Below are positions 7,094 through 12,275 of a DNA stretch of 12,275 nucleotides, in pieces; the stretch's first letter is position 1, and each line of letters opens with the position of its first letter. The position numbers and the translations under genes were made by a program. The notes beneath the pieces were generated by a model, which had not been told where the DNA came from, did not search any database, and saw only the letters and a list, made by a program, of their open reading frames with translations. The DNA is from Christensenellaceae bacterium. GTDB taxonomy: Bacteria; Bacillota; Clostridia; Christensenellales; CAAEEZ01. The DNA is taken from NCBI GenBank assembly GCA_020024085.1, contig JAHHUG010000037.1:1-12275 (forward strand), read 5' to 3'.

Positions 7094-8503
7094 ATGAAAA
7101 CAATACCAGTTATTCCAAACACAATCACGGTCCATTTAGGTCCACCTGATAAGCCAGCAGAAAATGTGACTGTACCCTTTGTCGACTACATAAAAAATGT
7201 TGTAAGTAGCGAGATTTATCCTACATGGAATTATGATGCGATTGTAGCAAATACACTTGCTATCACAAGTTTTGCACTGAATAGGGTTTATACGGAATTT
7301 TATCCTTCAAGGGGCAAAAATTTTGATATCACAAGCAGTACTGCAATTGACCAAAAGTTTGTAAAAGATAGAAATATATTCAATAATGTAAGCAAAATTG
7401 TAGATGATTTCTATTATATGTATGTTCGTAGAAAGGGTAATATTGAGCCACTTGCAACAAAGTTTTGCAATGGTACAACTGTTACTTGTAATGGGCTAAG
7501 CCAATGGGGTAGCGAGTATATGGCAAGGGGTGGCAGTAGTTATATGGATATACTATATTCCTATTATGGTAGGGATATAGAGCTTGTTACTAATGCACCT
7601 ATTAAGGATATCAAATATAGCTATGCAGGTGTCTTAAATAAAGGCGATTCGGGATTGCCTGTAAGAAGAGCACAAGTGATGTTAAATAGGGTATCTAATG
7701 CCTATCCTTCTATCCCAAAGGTTGACACCGATGGCAAGTATGGTCCTCGTACTGAAAAGGCTGTAAGAAAATTTCAGGAATTATTCAATTTGCAAATTGA
7801 TGGCATTATCGGTAAGGCTACTTGGTATGAACTTGTAAGACTTTATGTGGGATTAAATAGGTTAAACGAACTTAATTCGCTTGGTCAAAAGTATTTCGAT
7901 GTGTCGCTTAGCTATCCCGAGGCACTTAAGTTTGGCGATAGGGGAAAAGATGTAAAGGTTATCCAATACTATATTAATGTTATCGCTGAAAACTATGGTT
8001 ATTTGCGACCTATTTCAATTGACGGAATATACGGAAATGATACCGTTAATGCTGTTAAAACTTTCCAACGAGTGAATGGTATGCAAGTAGATGGCATTGT
8101 TGGTAAAAATACTTGGAATAGAATGTACAATGCTGTATCGGGTGCAATTAATATGGAAAGAGAAGTGGATTATAGGATAGATACCGAACTTAGTTATCCA
8201 GGCTTTGTAATAAGTGAGGGCGACAGGGGAGATAATGTTTTATATATTCAAACTAGACTAAATGAAGTGGCAAAAGTCTTTAATACTGCATTCAGAGTGG
8301 CAGAAACGGGATTTTTTGGCAACGATACAAAAAACTCTGTTTTACGATTTCAGCAGAGCTATGGTCTTGAACAAACCGGTAGTGTAGATAAAATTACTTG
8401 GAATGAACTTAACCAAGAATATTACAATGCGATGTCCATAGACAACAACCAAAATAGTCAAATTCCGTATAGAACACTAAATCTATTTGATGAGGATAGG
8501 GGG
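7094..8503 (+). CDS. sleC: SleC-like spore cortex-lytic core: SpoIID domain plus three PG-binding repeats
   Basis: This is a 470-residue protein (stop 8504-8506) matching the catalytic and binding parts of SleC. Residues 11-165 are a SpoIID/LytB-like domain: DYIKNVVSSEIYPTW holds E40, aligned with the catalytic Glu of SpoIID transglycosylases. ALNRVYTEFY, DITSSTAIDQ, the FCNGTTVTC loop, LSQWGSEYMA and ILYSYYGRDI follow in the SleC order. Three peptidoglycan-binding (PG_binding_1) repeats lie at about 182-248, 278-345 and 371-440, each with a GDxG start, a DG/TG-x-[YF]-G core, a [RT]FQ helix and a closing [AIN]TW. A fourth repeat begins (LFDEDRG) but is cut by the stop. In clostridia SleC hydrolyses spore cortex peptidoglycan during germination. 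No signal peptide is seen. It is the middle gene of a three-gene operon behind a SigK-like promoter. It could instead be a SleC paralogue with another role in spore assembly. Confidence 0.88.
8498..8503 (+). promoter_or_regulatory. ribosome site inside the end of the core gene
   Basis: AGGGGG encodes the last two codons of the core gene and lies 5 bases before ATG 8509, so termination at 8504-8506 can couple to restart. Confidence 0.65.
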
Positions 8504-8508
8504 TAATT

Positions 8509-8991
8509 ATGGATAGAGGTATGCCGATTTTATATATGCAACAAGCATTAAGGAAATTAAGTTATTATTATCCTATTTTTAGGGTTATTCCAACTGGTGT
8601 GTATGATAAAAATACAAGGCTTGCAGTGCTTGATTTTCAAAAATATTTTAACATTATTCAAACGGGAAGAATAAACAACGAACTATATGAAAAAATTGAT
8701 GCAGAGTATATAAAAGTGCTTATTGATGAAGAAAAAGAAAATAATTTGAGTAAGCAATTTTCATTTTCAGAGGGTGAAAGTGGCGATATTGTAGGCATTT
8801 TTCAAATTTTAAATAATTTTTTATCAAATTCATTTACAAATATTAAACTATTAGAAATCAACTATTTGATGGACGAATATACCGTAAATGCTGTAAAAGT
8901 AATTCAAACTATACTTAATATTAAAGATGATGGAATACTCAATAATGAAGTGTTTATAGGGTTAAAATCAATTATAAACGGTTATTTTTAG
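8509..8991 (+). CDS. detached C-terminal peptidoglycan-binding repeats of the SleC-like enzyme
   Basis: This 160-residue ORF holds two more peptidoglycan-binding repeats. The first (1-65) begins MDRGMPILYMQQALRKLSYY, which is the continuation of the repeat broken off at the end of the upstream gene, and includes TGVYDKNT and LAVLDFQKYFNIIQTG. The second (about 85-158) starts FSEGESGDIVGIFQ and is degenerate: its central DG-x-[YF]-G is replaced by NYLMDEYT. No catalytic domain or signal peptide is present. The start is two bases after the previous stop and in another frame. Deleting 17 bases (8495-8511) would fuse the two genes in frame. Either this is a coupled separate subunit that still binds cortex, or the tail of a gene recently broken. 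No U-tract hairpin follows within 90 bases. Confidence 0.7.
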   Translation: MDRGMPILYMQQALRKLSYYYPIFRVIPTGVYDKNTRLAVLDFQKYFNIIQTGRINNELYEKIDAEYIKVLIDEEKENNLSKQFSFSEGESGDIVGIFQILNNFLSNSFTNIKLLEINYLMDEYTVNAVKVIQTILNIKDDGILNNEVFIGLKSIINGYF

Positions 8992-9084
8992 CATAAATTA
9001 AAAAAAATCAAAAAAATTTTAAAATTTTACTAATAAATAAACAGTCTAAATTGTTGAATGGGTATAATCTCAAATCCCTATATT

Positions 9085-9129
9085 TTTTCAATAGGTAGGC
9101 TTGCTTTCATGCAAGCCTCCGGTTGAAAA
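9085..9129 (+). other. long imperfect stem-loop upstream of the sigma-factor gene
   Basis: AGGCTTGC (9097-9104) pairs perfectly with GCAAGCCT (9111-9118) around a TTTCAT loop. GG (9094-9095) with CC (9119-9120) and TTTTCAA (9085-9091) with TTGAAAA (9123-9129) extend the stem across a bulge and a 2x2 internal loop. No T-run follows on either strand, so it is not an ordinary terminator. It is the most GC-rich stretch of an otherwise AT-only gap (8992-9169). A TATAAT at 9063-9068 without a clear -35 box might start a transcript just before it. Possible roles are an mRNA leader, a small RNA or 3'-end processing of the upstream operon. Confidence 0.55.
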
Positions 9130-9133
9130 CCAT

Positions 9134-9162
9134 TAGACAAAAACTATTATATATGCTAAAAT
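9134..9162 (+). promoter_or_regulatory. candidate extended -10 promoter abutting the sigma-factor start
   Basis: TAGACA (9134-9139), a 17-base spacer and TGC-TAAAAT (9154-9162) form an extended -10 promoter whose predicted start site is at or next to ATG 9170. An alternative pair further upstream is TTGAAA (9123-9128), 16 bases, TATTAT (9145-9150). An ECF-type -10 (CGTC-like) is not evident. Confidence 0.4.
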
Positions 9163-9169
9163 AATAGTT
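9142..9169 (+). repeat. perfect 9-bp inverted repeat ending at the start codon
   Basis: AACTATTAT (9142-9150) and ATAATAGTT (9161-9169) are exact inverted copies separated by 10 bases. The second arm ends immediately before ATG 9170, and the dyad covers the candidate -10 box. It could be an operator or, if transcribed, a hairpin at the translation start. Confidence 0.6.
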
Positions 9170-9724
9170 ATGAGTAGTAAGGTAGATAATGCATCGCTTA
9201 ATGACAACTTAATATTACTTCAAGCTGGAAACGAGAGTGCTTTTGATAGGGTATATGAGATGACTAATAAGTCGGTTTATATGCTCGTTCTTTCTATTTT
9301 AAAGGATTCGTATAAGGCTGAAGATATTATGCAGGATACATATGTAAAGATTCGTAAAAATATCGGGCAGTATCAACCTAATACCAATTCTTTAGCATGG
9401 ATATTGACTATTGCTAAATCACTTGCAATAAACGAATATAATCGTGCTAAAAGAGATTTACCTACCGATTTTACCGAAGCTACTATGCAAAAACCTTATA
9501 TTGATAACAGTTTTGATAGGATTGCAAATAGACAAATTTTAGAAGAGGCCTTTAAGGTTTTATCGGAAAGGGAAAGAGGAATTGTATTTTTACATGCCGT
9601 AAAAGGTATGAAACATAAAGATATAGCAAAGGTTTATGATATTTCACTTAGCAATACTTTGTGGATTTATCATAACAGTATGAAAAAGTTGAAAAAAGTT
9701 CTTGAAGGAGAGTTAAATGAGTAG
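9170..9724 (+). CDS. ECF-type RNA polymerase sigma factor
   Basis: This is a 184-residue sigma-70 family protein with only regions 2 and 4. Region 2 (about 20-93) contains FDRVYEMTNKSVYMLVLSIL, the core-binding AEDIMQDTYVKIRKNIGQY and the -10-recognition segment LAWILTIAKSLAINEYNRAKR. Region 4 (about 122-178) has LSERERGIVFLHAVKGMKHK and a helix-turn-helix, DIAKVYDISLSNTLWIYHNSM. Length and layout are those of an ECF sigma, not of the longer SigI family. It directs RNA polymerase to a small stress or envelope regulon, and its activity should be held by the membrane anti-sigma factor encoded next, whose start overlaps its last 8 bases. ATG 9170 is the only possible start in the open frame (an in-frame TAG lies at 9134), yet no Shine-Dalgarno sequence precedes it. 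Leaderless or structure-dependent translation is possible. The target genes are unknown; autoregulation is common for such factors but not shown here. Confidence 0.9.
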   Translation: MSSKVDNASLNDNLILLQAGNESAFDRVYEMTNKSVYMLVLSILKDSYKAEDIMQDTYVKIRKNIGQYQPNTNSLAWILTIAKSLAINEYNRAKRDLPTDFTEATMQKPYIDNSFDRIANRQILEEAFKVLSERERGIVFLHAVKGMKHKDIAKVYDISLSNTLWIYHNSMKKLKKVLEGELNE

Positions 9725-10913
9725 ATTGTCTAATCGAAAACTTAATAAATTACTACAAGATGCTATTGAAAGTATTAATGTACCTGATGTAAGGGACAAA
9801 GCAAAAAAAGTCCCTATTAATGCAGTACCTACTACAACTAGCACCGTAGCAAAAAAACAGCTACCAAAAAAGAGAATTGCAGTGGCGTGTATTGCTATGT
9901 GTTGTTTGATTGTGATGTGCACTTGCATAGGTGTAATTGTACCTCAACAATTTAGTAAGGCACCAGTAGTAAACGATATAGCGTATGTAACTGTTGATAT
10001 TAATCCTTCATTTACAATTAAACTCGTAAACGGAAAGGTTCAGGATATAACCAATAACAACAAAGATGCTGGTATAGTTCTTGCAGGTATTGATAGTAAA
10101 GAGATTATTGGTAAAGATTTTGATACGGCTATTAATCGAGTACTCGAAGAGTCTGCAATTACTGGATTTATTGACTACGGTCCAATTAAATCTATTCAAC
10201 AAAAACGAAATGCAGTTAAGATTGGCGTAATCGGTGAAAATGGCCTAGTAAATGATACATTAGCTACAAATATCGAAAATTCAGTTAAAAATTTCTTTAA
10301 GTACAAAAATCTTTATGCTTTTGTTGTGCAAGATAGGGTGATAAAGCAAGCTAATGATGATACAATGGAAAAATACGGTATTACTTTAAGTAAGTACGAA
10401 CTTATAAAAAGTGTTTACTGTGTAGAACATAAAAAAATCATTATTGATAAATTTAATGATTATGCACTAGATAAGTTTGTTAAGGAAAACAAAGATGCTA
10501 GAGTTAGCGATTTGTATAATAGACTTTTAGGTGTGAAAAGTGATAAAATACAACAAATTTATACAAATATTCATAATCTAATCGCTAAAAAAGATGATTT
10601 TGAAAAGTATGTTAAAGATAATCTTAACATAATTAATGAGGATTTGGATAATTTTATTACTACTCAAATTGAAACTCTTAAGGAAGAAGGCATTATCCAA
10701 TTTATTACTGAATGTGATAATGAGGCTAAACAATATATAGATAATTTACTTAATGAAGTAGGTGGGTATAAGGTGATTTTAGATTCAATTGATAGTATCA
10801 TTGATGAATTACGAAAAGGTCCAAATATGAATACGGACGAAATTATTAGTGAATTATCTAGTATATCTGATTGGCTAAAGAGTTTGAGGGAAAATAATAT
10901 ATTTAACAAATGA
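9717..10913 (+). CDS. membrane anti-sigma factor with RsgI-like extracytoplasmic domain
   Basis: This is a 398-residue single-pass membrane protein. Residues 1-52 are a charged cytoplasmic segment (MSRLSNRKLNKLLQDAIESI, then a basic/Thr-rich linker) that should bind the sigma factor; it does not resemble the usual RsgI N-terminal domain. The membrane helix (about 53-76) is unusually Cys-rich (C58, C62, C63, C68, C70). Outside, residues 88-155 match the RsgI-like domain: AYVTVDINPSFTIKLVNGKV, then LAGIDSKEIIGKDFDTAINRVLEESAITGFI. RsgI proteins are reported to cut themselves at an Asn-Pro bond in this region; N96-P97 is the candidate here. The remainder (about 210-398) is helical, probably coiled, with no recognised carbohydrate-binding or enzyme domain. 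AAGGAG (9705-9710) lies 6 bases before ATG 9717. It is co-translated with the sigma gene (8-base overlap) and overlaps the next lipoprotein gene. Confidence 0.85.
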   Translation: MSRLSNRKLNKLLQDAIESINVPDVRDKAKKVPINAVPTTTSTVAKKQLPKKRIAVACIAMCCLIVMCTCIGVIVPQQFSKAPVVNDIAYVTVDINPSFTIKLVNGKVQDITNNNKDAGIVLAGIDSKEIIGKDFDTAINRVLEESAITGFIDYGPIKSIQQKRNAVKIGVIGENGLVNDTLATNIENSVKNFFKYKNLYAFVVQDRVIKQANDDTMEKYGITLSKYELIKSVYCVEHKKIIIDKFNDYALDKFVKENKDARVSDLYNRLLGVKSDKIQQIYTNIHNLIAKKDDFEKYVKDNLNIINEDLDNFITTQIETLKEEGIIQFITECDNEAKQYIDNLLNEVGGYKVILDSIDSIIDELRKGPNMNTDEIISELSSISDWLKSLRENNIFNK

Positions 10914-12275
10914 AAAAATTAAAATTTTTTATTACAAGTGCAATAATTTGCACTTGTATTTTTAGTTTATCGGGGTGTAAAAATAATGTCGAAAGTTATA
11001 CTTTTAATGGTAGTATAATTTTTGAAAATGAACTTGCAAATAATGTTTCGGTGCTTGTCAATGGAGTTAATGCATTCTATTCAATAGATGGTAAAGTGAA
11101 CTTAACTAACCTCTCAAAAGGGGATATAATAACCTTTTATAAAAAGGGTTATATTTGTAACGATATTATAACTATTGATAAAAATATCAACAATTACGAA
11201 GTGCATTTGCATCTTGACGGGTTCAAAAAGGTAAAGGTTATCTCAAGTGTAGATGTAGATTTTGATATTGTTGATTATGATAATGGTAACTTTAATATAA
11301 AGTTTGATGTGCCTAATGGCTATTTCTTTACGGGTTATTATATTGATGATATTTTGATATCTAAAGATAAAAATTTTTTGTTTAATAATGATTATCGTGG
11401 GAATATTGAAACAAAATTTGCCGTTGCTTGTAATGTAAAATTACTTAAATCCGATTGTAGTTTAATTGAAGAGTTGGTTGTTCCAAAGAATAGTATTGTG
11501 TCTTTAGATGATTATATAAACGATTCAAGGGTGTTTGTAGGGTGGAAATGTAACGGCGAAATAGTATCAACTGATATTAATTTTAGTCCACAAATAACCG
11601 AAGATACTACATTTTATTTGATAGATGAAATCGCATATATTGACTATATCGTAGAAGATAGGACAGTTGATGTACATACTAATACCACATTTGATGTATA
11701 TATTAATAACGAGTTAAAACTAACTAATCAAACAGCTTCTTGCATAAATATTGCAAAGCTATATCAAAATAGTGGAACTTGTGTTGTTAAACTTGTAAAT
11801 AATCAGTATAATTTGTGTAAAGAATTTACTGTTAATGTGGTAAATGATTACACTATAAATAATGCAAATATTATTAAGTATAATGACCGATTTTTTGTGG
11901 TTGTTCCATTGTTTAATACAGACTATCGGTTAAGTATAAAAGTAGATAATAAGGTTGTAAACGATATACTTAAACTTAAAAGTGATTTGTACTATGTTGA
12001 TGTAACTGACTATATAATTGATGGAACAAATACACTACAAATTGCAACTGTCGATAGCGACAATATAGTATCAAAATATGTAAGTAATAAAGAATATCAT
12101 AAACAATACAACTTGCCTATTCCAAAGTTTATGTTTGCAAAAAACAGACTTTATATAACCAATAATAATAGTTATAATGCTTATTTGGTTGTAAATGGTA
12201 TCATAAAAGATAAAATAATAGACAATGTAATTGATATTTCAAAGTGTAATAATACTAAATTAGGTATTATGTTTT
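10910..12275 (+). CDS. lipoprotein with an InlB-type repeat, partial (runs off window)
   Basis: An open frame of 455 codons starts at ATG 10910, overlapping the TGA of the anti-sigma gene (ATGA arrangement), and has no stop before the window end. It has a lipoprotein signal peptide, MKKLKFFITSAIICTCIFSL followed by SGC, with lipidation at C23. Residues 29-82 look like a small carboxypeptidase-regulatory-type beta domain (FNGSIIFENELANNVSVLV). Residues 172-238 resemble an InlB B-repeat/Listeria-Bacteroides repeat (VPKNSIVSLDDYI, VFVGWKCNGEIV, ITEDTTFYLI). The rest is beta-rich, Asn-rich and unrecognised. It is probably anchored to the outer face of the cytoplasmic membrane and exposed to the wall. 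No usable ribosome site precedes it (GAGGG at 10886 is too far), so translation likely depends on the upstream gene. Gene order suggests a sensory partner or an output of the sigma/anti-sigma module, which is inference. Confidence 0.8.
   Translation, partial: MKKLKFFITSAIICTCIFSLSGCKNNVESYTFNGSIIFENELANNVSVLVNGVNAFYSIDGKVNLTNLSKGDIITFYKKGYICNDIITIDKNINNYEVHLHLDGFKKVKVISSVDVDFDIVDYDNGNFNIKFDVPNGYFFTGYYIDDILISKDKNFLFNNDYRGNIETKFAVACNVKLLKSDCSLIEELVVPKNSIVSLDDYINDSRVFVGWKCNGEIVSTDINFSPQITEDTTFYLIDEIAYIDYIVEDRTVDVHTNTTFDVYINNELKLTNQTASCINIAKLYQNSGTCVVKLVNNQYNLCKEFTVNVVNDYTINNANIIKYNDRFFVVVPLFNTDYRLSIKVDNKVVNDILKLKSDLYYVDVTDYIIDGTNTLQIATVDSDNIVSKYVSNKEYHKQYNLPIPKFMFAKNRLYITNNNSYNAYLVVNGIIKDKIIDNVIDISKCNNTKLGIMF
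10934..10968 (+). terminator. terminator-like hairpin inside the lipoprotein signal-peptide codons
   Basis: ACAAGTGCAA (10934-10943) and TTGCACTTGT (10948-10957) form a perfect 10-bp stem with a TAAT loop, followed by ATTTTTAGTTT. This is the shape of an intrinsic terminator, although the T-run is interrupted and it lies within codons 9-16. It may act as an attenuator that lowers lipoprotein expression relative to the regulators. Confidence 0.5.

Noticed and set aside
9009..9028. AAAATTTT repeats as a terminator for the SleC-like operon
   Set aside because: The pairing is A-T only, with no GC stem, so it would not form a stable terminator hairpin.
9040..9169. Cyclic-di-GMP, purine or other known riboswitch before the sigma gene
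   Set aside because: The short CCTCCGGTTGAAAACC and TATAATCTCAAAT strings recall parts of known classes, but the conserved cores and pairing patterns are missing.
9170..9724. Calling the sigma factor SigI because of its RsgI-like partner
   Set aside because: Length (184) and the region 2/4 sequence are those of ECF sigma factors; SigI proteins are longer and differ in their C-terminal domain.
1..12275. tRNA, rRNA, CRISPR array, insertion sequence or replication origin
   Set aside because: I saw no cloverleaf-like GC-rich segments, regularly spaced repeats, transposase-like ORFs or DnaA-box clusters.

Overview
The window is AT-rich DNA with consensus sigma-A promoters, AGGAGG-type ribosome sites and U-tract terminators. 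It also carries homologues of LemA, an M29 aminopeptidase, RsgI and, most tellingly, SleC, the clostridial spore cortex-lytic enzyme. Together these point to a spore-forming, low-GC member of the Clostridia. TGA is used as a stop. I cannot name the genus.

Layout. 1-850: debris. A decayed ABC-transporter ATPase (about 32-303) has lost its Walker A region, carries a frame change and an in-frame stop, and is cut off after the signature motif. It is followed by an unrecognised 130-codon ORF and a strong terminator. 850-2230: a sigma-A promoter and a zinc-ribbon/Sel1-repeat protein. 2360-2395: a terminator shared with the convergent M29 aminopeptidase (2458-3681, minus). 3682-3925: a divergent promoter region. 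3926-6442: the two-gene lemA/DUF2207 membrane operon, closed by a palindromic terminator.

6650-8991 is the most interesting block. Three consecutive ORFs look like one SleC-type cortex-lytic enzyme cut into pieces: an N-terminal prodomain-like protein (6711), a SpoIID-like catalytic core with three peptidoglycan-binding repeats (7094), and two further repeats (8509). The first break has a good ribosome site. The second falls inside the fourth repeat and is explained by a net 17-nt insertion: removing 8495-8511 in silico gives one continuous frame. A sequence matching the SigK (late mother-cell) promoter consensus precedes the block, and none of the three proteins has a signal peptide. Both facts fit synthesis in the mother cell. 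In known systems SleC is a zymogen activated by Csp proteases during germination; no Csp protease is in the window.

8992-12275 is a signalling operon: an ECF-type sigma factor, an overlapping single-pass membrane anti-sigma factor with an RsgI-like extracytoplasmic domain, and an overlapping lipoprotein that runs off the window end. RsgI domains normally partner the SigI family, so an ECF sigma with an RsgI-type sensor is a hybrid module. The sigma gene has no visible ribosome site. Its start codon abuts a perfect 9-bp inverted repeat, and a long stem-loop lies just upstream. The lipoprotein signal-peptide coding sequence contains a perfect 10-bp hairpin followed by a T-run, a possible attenuator between regulators and lipoprotein.
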